DNA of 64,000 nucleotides from Marinomonas sp. UCMA 3892 (GTDB lineage Bacteria; Pseudomonadota; Gammaproteobacteria; Pseudomonadales; Marinomonadaceae): positions 1 to 64,000 of the forward strand of contig NZ_PTXN01000004.1 in assembly GCF_012726345.1 (NCBI RefSeq). The letters are read 5' to 3'. Numbering within the stretch: position 1 is the stretch's first letter; every line of letters starts with the position of its first letter. The notes beneath the pieces were generated by a model. It saw nothing but the letters and a program-made list of their open reading frames with translations. It was not told where the DNA came from and ran no database searches. A program made the translations under genes and the position numbers. This document shows, piece by piece, positions 49,383-58,475 of this stretch.

Positions 49383-50525
49383 TTATTTCACCGAGCCTGC
49401 TAGCAAACCGCGTACTAGATAACGCTGTAAGCCAAAGAAGACACATAAAGGAATAATGATCGTAATAAACGCCGATGCCGTCAGAATTTCCCAGTTACCA
49501 CCGCGAGAGCCAAGCAATTCGCGAAGCTGGCCTGTTAACACCATGTGATCTGCATCATTACCTAGGAATACCATGGCAATCAGCAAATCATTCCATACCC
49601 ATAAGAATTGGAAGATGGCAAATGACGCCAATGCAGGAAAAGACAGCGGTAATACAATCTTACGGAAAATATCAAAATCGGAAGCACCATCAACACGGGC
49701 GGACTCAATAATTTCTCTTGGTAGACCAACAATATAGTTGCGCAGTAGATAAATCGCCAACGGCAAACCAAAACCGGTATGCGCTAACCAAATCCCTACA
49801 TAGGTTTTTGATCCGACACCAAAAAACTCACCAATCAGATTATAGGTTTTCAACAGCGGAATCAGTGACATCTGTAACGGAACAACCAATAAACCAACCA
49901 CAGCCGCAACTAGCAATGCACGCCCAGGAAAACGCATCCAAGCCAGTGCATACGCGGCAAACGCAGCCACTAAAATAGGAATAATGGTCGCAGGTATGGT
50001 AACCGTTAACGAGTTAATAAAAGACTTACCCAACCCTTCGGCATTCAATACTTCGCGATAGTTTTCTAGCGTAAAACGCGGTGGCGTCTCGGCCGTATAG
50101 AAAATGCGGTCGCCACGGGAACCTTTCCACTCCACAGGAGAAGAAAATGCGTAGTCGCCGTTTTCCATGACTTGCAAAGTCTCACCTTTTTTAAGCTCAG
50201 CCACCGTTCCAACATCGAATTCATCGGGTCTTAATGAACTAGAGCCAAATTTGGTAACTTCTCCCGCTGAACCTTCGAATAGGTTACCGCGAATAACAAA
50301 GCGATCACCCTCTTGAACTTGTTTTTTCGGTTCATGGGCACGGGCCACTAAACGCTGTTCAGAGGTCGATAACGCCGTCCACCAGCCAGAAGTTGATAGC
50401 TGGTTTTTATCTCGAATTGAAGAAATAAACAAACCCGCTGTCGGAATAGTCCAGATAATCACCAGGAACAAAACTGTTGCATGAACTAAAAAAGTTAACG
50501 GAGTGCGTTTAGATGACGTAATCAT
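49383..50525 (-). CDS. Alpha-glucoside ABC transporter permease (AglG-like)
   Basis: Membrane protein of 380 aa from the ATG at 50525, which has GGAGGG upstream and starts 1 bp after the previous gene. After the first helix (FLVHATVLFLVIIWTIPTAGLFI) there is an inserted periplasmic segment of roughly 110-130 residues, typical of AglG-type permeases, which are longer than MalG. The remaining helices and the EAA loop (ESARVDGASDFDIFRKIVLPLSFPA) follow. It pairs with the AglF-like permease. Confidence 0.9.
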   Translation of the reverse strand: MITSSKRTPLTFLVHATVLFLVIIWTIPTAGLFISSIRDKNQLSTSGWWTALSTSEQRLVARAHEPKKQVQEGDRFVIRGNLFEGSAGEVTKFGSSSLRPDEFDVGTVAELKKGETLQVMENGDYAFSSPVEWKGSRGDRIFYTAETPPRFTLENYREVLNAEGLGKSFINSLTVTIPATIIPILVAAFAAYALAWMRFPGRALLVAAVVGLLVVPLQMSLIPLLKTYNLIGEFFGVGSKTYVGIWLAHTGFGLPLAIYLLRNYIVGLPREIIESARVDGASDFDIFRKIVLPLSFPALASFAIFQFLWVWNDLLIAMVFLGNDADHMVLTGQLRELLGSRGGNWEILTASAFITIIIPLCVFFGLQRYLVRGLLAGSVK

Positions 50526-50526
50526 A

Positions 50527-51537
50527 TTAACGACCCTCCATTTCGGCATTAGCGCGGCGAATATTCCACACCATAATTGGGATAACCAGAACCATAATAA
50601 CCAACGCAATCACCGCGCCACGACCAAAGTCGCCACCGCCATTAAACATCCAACTAAACATCTGATTGGCCAACACTTGAGTGCCCCATTGGGCGTTCGT
50701 CATAGCCAATACGATATCAAATACTTTCAATACCAAAATGGTAATTGTGGTCCAAACCACTGCAATGGTTCCCCAAATTTGTGGCACCATAATTTTGTAG
50801 AAGATTTGAAAGCCATTGGCACCATCTAACACAGCGGCTTCAATGGTTTCATCAGGAATACCACGTAGCGCGGCAGACAAAATCACCATAGCAAAACCGG
50901 TTTGAATCCAAATCAGGATAACCATCAAAAAGAAGTTGTTCCAAATTGGAATCGTCAGCCAGGTCTGCGGTTCACCGCCGAAGAAGACAACCAAGGCATT
51001 CAGCAAACCGATTTGATCTTCGCCACCTGTGCGAAAATCGTAAATGAATTTCCAAATAACCGACGCACCGACAAAGGAAATAGCCATCGGCATAAAGATT
51101 AAACTTTTGGCGATATTGCCCCACCAGATTCGGTCGGTCATGGTCGCGATAATCAAACCAAAAAATGTTGCCGCTGTTGGTACAACAATCAACCACAGCA
51201 TGTTATTACGGAAAGATTCATAGAACTCATCACTGCTAAATAGCCATTTATAGTTCGCAAGGCCAACAAAGTCTTCACCGCTGCGTCCATAAAAAGACAA
51301 GCGAATGGAATCAATAACAGGATAGAAAAGGTAAAATGTCAGTAATAAAACGGCTGGCCCCAAAAACAGCCAAGGACGAATATTGTTCGCCACACGTAAA
51401 TTACGAGCAACATCAGCAGCTGCGCCACTTTTTGTTGGAAAAATTTTATCTAAAAGGAAGTTTGAGCCGTAGAAATACGCGGCACACCCCATAACACCTA
51501 GAATCATGGTAACTAACGCCGAGGCAAGCTGTCCCAT
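50527..51537 (-). CDS. Alpha-glucoside ABC transporter permease (AglF-like)
   Basis: Permease of 336 aa from the ATG at 51537 (MGQLASALV), with GGAG just upstream. It has an extra N-terminal helix (LVTMILGVMGCAAYFYGSNFLL) before the usual core, then PWLFLGPAVLLLTFYLFYPVI and the EAA loop (EAAVLDGANGFQIFYKIMVPQIWG). It is the first membrane gene after the binding-protein gene. Confidence 0.9.
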   Translation of the reverse strand: MGQLASALVTMILGVMGCAAYFYGSNFLLDKIFPTKSGAAADVARNLRVANNIRPWLFLGPAVLLLTFYLFYPVIDSIRLSFYGRSGEDFVGLANYKWLFSSDEFYESFRNNMLWLIVVPTAATFFGLIIATMTDRIWWGNIAKSLIFMPMAISFVGASVIWKFIYDFRTGGEDQIGLLNALVVFFGGEPQTWLTIPIWNNFFLMVILIWIQTGFAMVILSAALRGIPDETIEAAVLDGANGFQIFYKIMVPQIWGTIAVVWTTITILVLKVFDIVLAMTNAQWGTQVLANQMFSWMFNGGGDFGRGAVIALVIMVLVIPIMVWNIRRANAEMEGR

Positions 51538-51606
51538 AGAATCTCCAAAATATATCAATGCAGTGACTATTAAAAAACGGCAACCGCTTTACTTATAAAA
51601 CCAATA

Positions 51607-51642
51607 CAAAAAGCCCCAGAGTGACGAAGCACCCTAGGGCTT
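51607..51642 (-). terminator. Terminator-like hairpin after the AglE-like gene
   Basis: Arms 51611-51623 and 51630-51642 pair over 13 positions with G-U wobbles, followed by a T-run on the minus strand. It lies between the binding-protein gene and the first permease gene of the same operon. Confidence 0.75.
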
Positions 51643-51651
51643 AGCAAAGAA

Positions 51652-53004
51652 TTACTTCAAGGCATCCCATGTTTTCTGGATGTCGTGAGCCACCTCTTTG
51701 GCATCTTTACCGCCAGTGTAGTCAACCATTCCTGTCCAGAAAGAACCGGCGCCGATTTTACCAGGCATCAAGTCAGATCCGTCAAAGCGGAAGGTTGTCG
51801 CGTAGCGTAAGATCTCGCCTTGTTTTTTCGCTGCTTCACTTGAGTAAACTTCAGGGTTTGCTTTCAAGTGTGCAGAGATAAAGCCAGTTTGCGCCATCCA
51901 CAACTCATGAGCGATTGGCGAACGAATGAAATCAATAAACGCACGGGCGCCTTTAGAATCATTTGTCACACTCATCAAGGTTCCGGCGCCCAATACTGGG
52001 TTACCTAAATCCTTAGACGCATAAGATGGGAAGTAGAAGAAATCAGCGTCTAGACCCAACTTCGTTCCTTCAGGGAAGAAAGCAGGAATAAACGACGCTT
52101 GACGATGCAAGTAGCATTTAGGTGGTGAAGTGAACAAACCTTTTGGGCTGTCACGGAAATCCGTAGAGGCAACCGCTCCAGCGCCACCATCAACGAACTT
52201 GTCATTACGCGCGAACCAACCAAACTCTTCGATAGCACCTACGATACGCGGGTCATCAAATTTAATTTCATTGGTTACCCATTTATCGTAAACAGAAGCC
52301 GGTTGAGTACGAAGCAATAAGTCTTCTACCCAGTCAGTTGCTGGCCAACCTGTCGCCGCACCGGAACCTAAACCGATACACCAAGGTGTACCACCATCAG
52401 CGACGATTTGCTTAGTTAAGGCTTTTAAGTCTTCCATTGTCTCAGGTACTTCATAACCAGCATCTTCAAAGTTGTCTGGTGAGTACCAAACTAATGACTT
52501 CAAATCTGCACGGTAAAATACACCGTAAAATTCTTTTTCGCCTTTTTTATCTTTAAAGGTCGCTAGATCCACCCAAGACTGACCCGCTGCATAATCTTTT
52601 TTCACGCCTTCTTTTACCGTGTCGCTAAGTGGCGTCAAAAAGCCCTTAGCAGCTAAATCTGCTGCCAAACCTGGTTGAGGGAAAACAGAAATATTAGGTG
52701 CGCTGCCCGCTTGAGTATCAATAACGATTTGCTGTTCAAAAGAATCAGAACCCGCGTATTTCACTTTAGCGCCAGTGGCTTGTTCAAAGTAAGCAGCAAC
52801 TCGTTCGAAATTAGTTTTCTCATCACCAGTCCAAGGACCAAAAATAGAGATGGTTTCACCAGATAGCTTATTCGATTTCAGAGCCTCATAGCTGCTCCAA
52901 CTAAAACGAGAATCTTCACCAGGCTTAAACAAGAGGTCTGCTGCATGAACAGCATTTGCGGAAAATGTCAGGGCGACTGCCATAGACAAAAGAGATTTTT
53001 TCAT
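51652..53004 (-). CDS. Alpha-glucoside ABC transporter periplasmic binding protein (AglE-like)
   Basis: Solute-binding protein of 450 aa with a Sec signal peptide (KKSLLSMAVALTFSANAVHA). The mature part has the family 1 sugar-binding look (ETISIFGPWTGDEKTNFERVAAYFEQATGAKV) and resembles the rhizobial AglE alpha-glucoside receptor rather than MalE. Two adjacent ATGs exist; the second (53004) has better spacing to AAGGAG. It is the first gene of the operon and is followed by a hairpin that should raise its relative expression. Confidence 0.92.
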   Translation of the reverse strand: MKKSLLSMAVALTFSANAVHAADLLFKPGEDSRFSWSSYEALKSNKLSGETISIFGPWTGDEKTNFERVAAYFEQATGAKVKYAGSDSFEQQIVIDTQAGSAPNISVFPQPGLAADLAAKGFLTPLSDTVKEGVKKDYAAGQSWVDLATFKDKKGEKEFYGVFYRADLKSLVWYSPDNFEDAGYEVPETMEDLKALTKQIVADGGTPWCIGLGSGAATGWPATDWVEDLLLRTQPASVYDKWVTNEIKFDDPRIVGAIEEFGWFARNDKFVDGGAGAVASTDFRDSPKGLFTSPPKCYLHRQASFIPAFFPEGTKLGLDADFFYFPSYASKDLGNPVLGAGTLMSVTNDSKGARAFIDFIRSPIAHELWMAQTGFISAHLKANPEVYSSEAAKKQGEILRYATTFRFDGSDLMPGKIGAGSFWTGMVDYTGGKDAKEVAHDIQKTWDALK

Positions 53005-53007
53005 CAT

Positions 53008-53340
53008 TGCTCCTTACAGGCCCGCTTGGGAAACCCCTAGCACGCCTTTGTTTTTATTATCGTAGGTCGAAACAAGGTAAAACATGTCTTCTATAAGGAT
53101 TAAGAAGGAATTCGATTATTAACAAACAAAACCCGCGCTTCAAGCACTTCGCCTCCTTAATATTGACTTAATTATTTTTTAAATTTAGTAGAACCTTCTA
53201 AAAATGCGAATCTTATTTACTCCACCTCATCTGTATAAAAAACCAACAATATAGGGTTTTTATCGTAAATTCAGTAAGTTGCTGAGCAATTTTCAATCAT
53301 TATTTGTTTATTTTGTTCTTTATTTTTACTCATTTAGACC
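53008..53340. promoter_or_regulatory. Regulatory gap upstream of the alpha-glucoside operon
   Basis: No gene is seen. The stretch is AT-rich and should hold the operon promoter and LacI-family operator. Small repeats are present, such as TAGAA-CC-TTCTA near 53189-53200 and TTTA-TCG-TAAA near 53260-53270, but neither is a convincing LacI operator with a central CG dyad. Confidence 0.3.
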
Positions 53341-53354
53341 GCTTTTTTTAGCCA

Positions 53355-53383
53355 TAAAAAAAGCGTGAACTAGCACGCTTTTC
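53355..53383 (-). terminator. Intrinsic terminator of the fructokinase gene
   Basis: A perfect 9-bp stem (53359-53367 with 53374-53382) has an A-run that gives a T-tail on the minus strand, about 80 bp past the fructokinase stop. Confidence 0.75.
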
Positions 53384-53461
53384 GTTCTAACAAACAGGCT
53401 TAATACTTTCTTAACCGTTTAACAAAAGTATATCCAGAAAGTAAAATCATACTATTAAAGC

Positions 53462-54433
53462 TTAAAACTGGCTTAACTGCGCTTCAGCTTCGCTCAACGA
53501 AGGCAAAGAAGGATAGGCACCCAGCTTTGTCACAGAATCTGCACCACAAGCCGCAGCAAAGCGCACAATATCCACTAGCTGCTGTTGAGATAAAGCCGCT
53601 AACGCTGCGCGATCGCCACCTTGTTCTGCCAATTTATAAAGCAAGCCGCCAACAAAAGCATCGCCAGCTGCAGTGGTGTCTTTTACTTCCACTTTTGGCG
53701 TAATCACTTCACTTACGCCATGAGTCGCCGTATAAAAACGAATCGGGTTGCCACCATCCGTTAATACAAATAAGGTCACACCCGCAGCAAGAGATTGTTC
53801 GATAAGAGCAAATGGATCTTCTGCTAACACTGCCAATTCTTCTAGACTGGCTTTCACTACATCACCACTTTGCATCCAATCAATAACACGCTTAATATCC
53901 ACTTGCCCATTCGGCCAAAGGTTCATACGCAAGTTCACATCAATGCTGACGATCCAGTTTTCCGCACGAGCCATGCTCACTCCAGCCAAAGTAGCTTTGG
54001 TAATATCCGCATCGGTCAATGTATTAGAACAGGTATGGAACACTCCTTGGCTATCAGCAAACCAAGTGGCATCAAAATCACTTTCGCGGAACAAAATATC
54101 CGCAGAAGGACTGCGGTAAAATTCAAAGCTACGCTCGCCAGTTTGATCTAAGCTTACAAACGCCAAGGCCGTTTTGGCTTCCTTGGTCATCAGCATATTG
54201 CTCGTATTCACACCGTAACCATCAAGAGACTCTTTCAAAAAATGACCAAACGCATCGTCACCTACTTGGCCGACAAAATGACTGTTGCCACCTAAACGTG
54301 CCACAGCTACCGCAACGTTTGCTGGCGCACCGCCTGGGAACTTAGTAAAAGATTCAAGCTCTCCTGCTTTGGTTGCTCCATTAGAAAGGAAATCGATCAA
54401 GGCTTCGCCGAACGCCATTACTTTTGTTGTCAT
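53462..54433 (-). CDS. Fructokinase, PfkB family
   Basis: Sugar kinase of 323 aa in the ribokinase/PfkB family. It shows the N-terminal AFGEALIDFLS and FPGGAPANVAVAVARLGG, and the C-terminal signature DTTAAGDAFVGGLL with the catalytic Asp. It likely phosphorylates fructose freed from a glucosyl-fructose disaccharide such as sucrose. It is on the same strand as the alpha-glucoside operon but separated by about 450 bp, and divergent from the two-component genes. Confidence 0.9.
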   Translation of the reverse strand: MTTKVMAFGEALIDFLSNGATKAGELESFTKFPGGAPANVAVAVARLGGNSHFVGQVGDDAFGHFLKESLDGYGVNTSNMLMTKEAKTALAFVSLDQTGERSFEFYRSPSADILFRESDFDATWFADSQGVFHTCSNTLTDADITKATLAGVSMARAENWIVSIDVNLRMNLWPNGQVDIKRVIDWMQSGDVVKASLEELAVLAEDPFALIEQSLAAGVTLFVLTDGGNPIRFYTATHGVSEVITPKVEVKDTTAAGDAFVGGLLYKLAEQGGDRAALAALSQQQLVDIVRFAAACGADSVTKLGAYPSLPSLSEAEAQLSQF

Positions 54434-54579
54434 TATTGTGTTCTCTTTTTGGTTTGCAGACAGTATCTGCGCAGATCTAAATAAGGGTAGACGAAAAATT
54501 ATGCAGGGGAGAAAGCATTAAATCAATTTAATTTATTTAAAGACTGTTCATATCAAGTCTATATGAGCAATTGGTTCAC

Positions 54580-54610
54580 TGTAAGTTTCTTGCTAGACTC
54601 GAAACTTACA
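54580..54610. promoter_or_regulatory. Inverted repeat between fructokinase and the two-component genes
   Basis: TGTAAGTTTC (54580-54589) and GAAACTTACA (54601-54610) are perfect inverted repeats separated by 11 bp, roughly 50 bp before the response-regulator start codon and in the divergent gap. It may be an operator for the regulator itself or another sugar regulator. There is no T-run, so a terminator is unlikely. Confidence 0.5.
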
Positions 54611-54660
54611 TAACAATTTTATAATAACTAACAGACCTCAACCTTCCACTGAGCAAGATA

Positions 54661-55395
54661 ATGACCCAAGCAAAATGTATCTATGTTGTAGATGACGACG
54701 ACGAGATTCGCACCCTGCTCAAAACTTACCTAGAAAAGCACCAATTCACGGTGTTAACCGCTGATTCTGGTGAAACGTTTTTAGCCAATTTCCGAGCAGA
54801 GCAAGAAGTTGATCTGGTGATTTTAGACATCATGCTTCCGGGACAAGATGGCTTTGCAGTTTGTCGCTCCCTACGAACGCAATCACAGGTTCCGGTGATC
54901 ATGTTAACGGCAAACTCCGACGAAATGGACCGTATCATCGGTTTGGAAATTGGCGCAGATGATTATCTTGCAAAGCCCTTTAACCCGCGAGAGTTACTGG
55001 CGAGAATCAAAGCTATTTTGCGCCGTATGGAACACACCGAAGTGGTCGAGATAGCACCGGTTACCCATCGCTTCTATCGTTTTGCGCAATTTACTCTGGA
55101 TACACTGTCGCGTGAGTTGCACTTTAAAGACGAAAAAGAGTCGTTATCCGGCGCAGATTACAACCTGTTAATGTTGTTCTTAACTCATCCTGGCGCGGTG
55201 CTCACACGCGAACTTATCGCTGAAAATACGCGTGGACGTGATAGCGCTCCGCTTGATCGGTTTATTGATGTGCACGTTAGCCGCTTACGCCAGCGTTTAC
55301 GCGAAGATGCCCGCCAGCCACAGTTGATCAAAACCATTCGTGGTCAAGGTTATATATTAACCGCTAGCGTCGAAGCCATTAGTGATGCCCGTTAA
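54661..55395 (+). CDS. OmpR-family response regulator (GltR-like)
   Basis: DNA-binding regulator of 244 aa. The receiver domain (1-120) has the acidic pocket VVDDDDEI, the phospho-accepting Asp56 in VILDIMLPGQDG, and the Lys of LAKPFNPREL. A winged-helix domain (about 140-236) ends with the wing IKTIRGQGYIL. It overlaps the sensor kinase gene by about 11 bp. Its position beside a glucose-type transporter matches Pseudomonas GltR, which controls glucose uptake; that function is inferred. Confidence 0.93.
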   Translation: MTQAKCIYVVDDDDEIRTLLKTYLEKHQFTVLTADSGETFLANFRAEQEVDLVILDIMLPGQDGFAVCRSLRTQSQVPVIMLTANSDEMDRIIGLEIGADDYLAKPFNPRELLARIKAILRRMEHTEVVEIAPVTHRFYRFAQFTLDTLSRELHFKDEKESLSGADYNLLMLFLTHPGAVLTRELIAENTRGRDSAPLDRFIDVHVSRLRQRLREDARQPQLIKTIRGQGYILTASVEAISDAR

Positions 55396-56851
55396 TACAC
55401 CGATCAGTAAACGCTCACGAATCAAGCGCTGGTCCCAGTCTCTGACAGGGCAAATTCTGATCATTATGGCACTGGGCGTGGCCAGCGCTCAGTTCATCAG
55501 TTCATCCATTTGGTTGCGTCAACTCGAATCCGATACCGAAGAAAACGTACGTGAAGTATCTAAACACATGGCATTTCGTATTGCTGCCACCGTTAGCTAC
55601 TTCACTTCTTTGCCAACCAATTATCGCCATATCGTCATCGATCAATTACAAGACATGGGCGGAACACGCTTCTTTGTAACACTCAATAAAGAAGAGATTC
55701 TCATCAACAATATTCCCGACTCGCCGCTCAAAGACATTGTCAAAAACGAGGTTCAGTCGACGCTGGTCAAACAGCTAGGTATTCACAACGCAAAGATTGC
55801 ATTTTCCAGCCCCAGTGATTTACACGTGATCAACAACCATACTCGCCTTGTGGATTTACCAGAGCGCTGGGGACATCACAGTTTATTAGTAAAGCCTCTC
55901 ACGCCCCCCATTATCGTGATTCAAATTCCAATCAATGATAAAGACTGGCTGTATTTAGCAAGTCTGATGCCTGACCCTTACTTTTTGGATGGCACCACAG
56001 CACTCAGTGGGGATCGTTTGTTTTCCATGGCGATGTCAGTGATTACCGTACTGCTGCTGAGCATTCTTATTTTAAGGCGCGTGACACGACCGCTGGCCAC
56101 CTTGGCACGTGCGGCGGAACGTTTTGGACAAGGCGATTGGCAACCAATAAAAGAAGTCGGCAGTGTCGAAGTGCGCAATACAGCCAAGGCTTTTAACGAT
56201 ATGCAGCGCCGCATTCAGCGTTATCTCAACGACCGAGAAAGGCTCTTTGCCTCCATTTCTCACGATTTAAAAACACCTATCACACGCTTACGATTACGCG
56301 CTGAAATGCTAGACGAAGATGATATCCGCGACGCCATGATTCGCGATCTAGAAGATTTAGATATGTTACTAAAAGGCGCATTGCAAAGTGTAAAAGAAAC
56401 CGATATTCATGAAAATCGCGTCGAAGTGAATATTTCAAGAATGCTCAGAGACATGCAATCTACGGCCAACTTACATGGTGTAAAGCTGACCGTTGTCGGC
56501 GAGTTACAACATCCATTTATTGGCAAACCCTTTGCCATAAAACGCTGTCTTGGCAACCTTGTCGATAACGCCTTGTACTATGGCAAAACCGCCACCGTCT
56601 TCATTGAAGATGATGAAAATGAAGTCTGTATTCGGGTTTGTGACCAAGGCCCAGGCATCCCGATTGATAAAATGGACAAAGTTTTTCAACCTTACACGCG
56701 CTTAACGCCAGACCATTCAGGTCATCCTGGCGGCATGGGATTAGGTTTAAGTATTGCACGCAATATTGCCCGTGCTCATGGTGGTGAAGTCACCCTGGGT
56801 AACCATATGCCACAAGGCTTAGAAGCCAAACTTTGGTTGCCAAGACATTAA
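55385..56851 (+). CDS. Sensor histidine kinase (GtrS-like)
   Basis: Membrane kinase of about 488 aa. It has an N-terminal helix (GQILIIMALGVASAQFISSSIWL), a periplasmic domain to about residue 210 and a second helix (LFSMAMSVITVLLLSILIL). A HAMP segment follows, then the H-box ISHDLKTPITRLRLRAEML (His about 292) and ATPase boxes NLVDNALYYG, DQGPGIP and GMGLGLSIARNIARAHGG. The start is the ATG at 55385; a GTG immediately before it is possible. It should sense glucose or a derived acid, by analogy with GtrS. Confidence 0.93.
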   Translation: MPVNTPISKRSRIKRWSQSLTGQILIIMALGVASAQFISSSIWLRQLESDTEENVREVSKHMAFRIAATVSYFTSLPTNYRHIVIDQLQDMGGTRFFVTLNKEEILINNIPDSPLKDIVKNEVQSTLVKQLGIHNAKIAFSSPSDLHVINNHTRLVDLPERWGHHSLLVKPLTPPIIVIQIPINDKDWLYLASLMPDPYFLDGTTALSGDRLFSMAMSVITVLLLSILILRRVTRPLATLARAAERFGQGDWQPIKEVGSVEVRNTAKAFNDMQRRIQRYLNDRERLFASISHDLKTPITRLRLRAEMLDEDDIRDAMIRDLEDLDMLLKGALQSVKETDIHENRVEVNISRMLRDMQSTANLHGVKLTVVGELQHPFIGKPFAIKRCLGNLVDNALYYGKTATVFIEDDENEVCIRVCDQGPGIPIDKMDKVFQPYTRLTPDHSGHPGGMGLGLSIARNIARAHGGEVTLGNHMPQGLEAKLWLPRH

Positions 56852-56986
56852 TCTATCGTCACCAAAATGACGGTTTGTTCTTCACTGAAAAATGCATCAA
56901 ATCGTCATTCAATAAGCAAACAAAAACCATTTCACCCAGTCATTTGCAAGACTTTGTTACAATAGGTTGCTCTACTTTACCCTCCC

Positions 56987-57015
56987 TTGTCAGATCCTTT
57001 GCTAAATTCTATCAC
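56987..57015 (+). promoter_or_regulatory. Possible promoter of the glucose-type transporter operon
   Basis: TTGTCA (56987-56992) and TATCAC (57010-57015) at 17-bp spacing lie about 115 bp before the binding-protein start codon. The -10 is only a 4/6 match. The rest of the 280-bp gap shows no gene. Confidence 0.3.
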
Positions 57016-57131
57016 TCGAACATTCGCTTAAGCTGATCTTCAGACCGCGAAGTCGATACAAAAATAACGCAACATCAAAGCCTATAAAATGTCTTTGGTT
57101 GGATGACATAACAATAACAAAGGTTCCTATC

Positions 57132-58379
57132 ATGAAAAAAATTGCTTTCGGTTTAACCACAGTTGCACTTTCTCTAGCAGCGGCTACGGCTCACGCTGGT
57201 GAAGTAGAAGTTCTACATTGGTGGACATCAGGTGGCGAAGCCGCTGCGATCAATGTACTTAAAGAAGAAATGGTAGACGCTGGCCACACTTGGAAAGACT
57301 TCGCAGTCGCTGGTGGCGGTGGTGAATCTGCTATGACCGTTCTAAAATCTCGTGCCATTTCTGGCAACCCACCATCTGCTGCTCAAATCAAAGGCCCAAC
57401 CATTCAAGAATGGGGTGACCTTGGCTTCCTAACAAATCTTGATGATGTTGCTAAAGCGGGCGAATGGGACGTTATCCTTCCTCAAGTTGTTAGTAACGTA
57501 ATGAAGTACGACGGCCACTACGTAGCGGCTCCAGTAAACGTTCACCGTGTAAACTGGATGTGGGCAAACCCTGAAGTATTCCGTAAATCAGGCGCGTCTA
57601 TCCCAACCACTTGGGAACAATTCATTGTTGAAGCGAAAAAAATTAAAGCTGCTGGTTTCACACCACTTGCTCACGGTGGTCAAAACTGGCAAGACGCTAC
57701 TCTATTCGAAGCAATCGCTTTGGCTAAAGGCGCTAAATTCTACAACAGCGCGTTCATCGGCTTGTCTGATAAGACACTACGTAGCCAAGACATGATCGAC
57801 GTATTTGATACCTTCAAACAAATGCGCGAATTCGTTGATCCAGGTTTCTCTGGCCGCGATTGGAACGTAGCAACCTCTATGGTTATCAATGGTGATGCTG
57901 CGATGCAAATCATGGGTGACTGGGCGAAAGGCGAGTTCACAGCAGCAGGCAAAAAAGCCGGTATCGATTACGTTTGTTACCCAGCGCCAGGCACAAGCGG
58001 TGCTTTCACTTTCAACATCGATTCTCTAGCGATGTTTAAAGTAGATGGCAAAGACAAACAAGCAGCTCAAAAAGACCTTGCTCGTTTGATCCTAGAACCT
58101 AAGTTCCAAGAAACCTTCAACTTGAACAAAGGCTCTATTCCAGTTCGTTTGAATATGCCTCGCGAAAAATTTGATACTTGTGCACATTCTTCAATGGATG
58201 CGTTTTTAGCAAGTTCAACGACTGGCAACCTAGTACCAAGTATGGCTCACGGCATGGCTGTGAACTCTATGGTTCAAGGCGCTATCTTTGACGTGGTGAC
58301 TAACTTCTTCAATGACGAATCTATGACGTCTAAAGAAGCAGTCGACAAGCTAGCTCGCGCAGTTAAAGCCAGCATGTAA
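57132..58379 (+). CDS. Glucose-type ABC transporter binding protein (GtsA-like)
   Basis: Periplasmic sugar-binding protein of 415 aa from the ATG at 57132, preceded by AAAGG. It has a signal peptide (KKIAFGLTTVALSLAAATAHA) and a mature start GEVEVLHWWTSGGEAAAINVLKEEM that is characteristic of the Pseudomonas GtsA / Thermus glucose-binding group. Trp-rich segments and two cysteines far apart (YVCYP, DTCAHS) could form a disulphide. It heads an operon with two permeases and an ATPase, next to a GltR/GtrS-like pair. Confidence 0.93.
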   Translation: MKKIAFGLTTVALSLAAATAHAGEVEVLHWWTSGGEAAAINVLKEEMVDAGHTWKDFAVAGGGGESAMTVLKSRAISGNPPSAAQIKGPTIQEWGDLGFLTNLDDVAKAGEWDVILPQVVSNVMKYDGHYVAAPVNVHRVNWMWANPEVFRKSGASIPTTWEQFIVEAKKIKAAGFTPLAHGGQNWQDATLFEAIALAKGAKFYNSAFIGLSDKTLRSQDMIDVFDTFKQMREFVDPGFSGRDWNVATSMVINGDAAMQIMGDWAKGEFTAAGKKAGIDYVCYPAPGTSGAFTFNIDSLAMFKVDGKDKQAAQKDLARLILEPKFQETFNLNKGSIPVRLNMPREKFDTCAHSSMDAFLASSTTGNLVPSMAHGMAVNSMVQGAIFDVVTNFFNDESMTSKEAVDKLARAVKASM

Positions 58380-58416
58380 GATCTAAATCTGCAACGTCTT
58401 AATTTGCAGTAAACAT

Positions 58417-58444
58417 AAGAGGCTGGTCATCTAGCCAGCCTCTT
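58417..58444 (+). terminator. Intercistronic hairpin after the GtsA-like gene
   Basis: A perfect 10-bp stem (58417-58426 with 58435-58444) lies 38 bp past the binding-protein stop and before the first permease gene. The tail is CTTAATCT, so termination would be partial; it may also protect the upstream mRNA. Confidence 0.65.
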
Positions 58445-58475
58445 CTTAATCTCTCCAAATAGTGAAGCATCAACT

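Noticed and set aside
53008-53340. LacI-type operator near 53189-53200 or 53260-53270
   Set aside because: The repeats lack the usual central CG dyad of LacI-family sites, so they were not called as operators.
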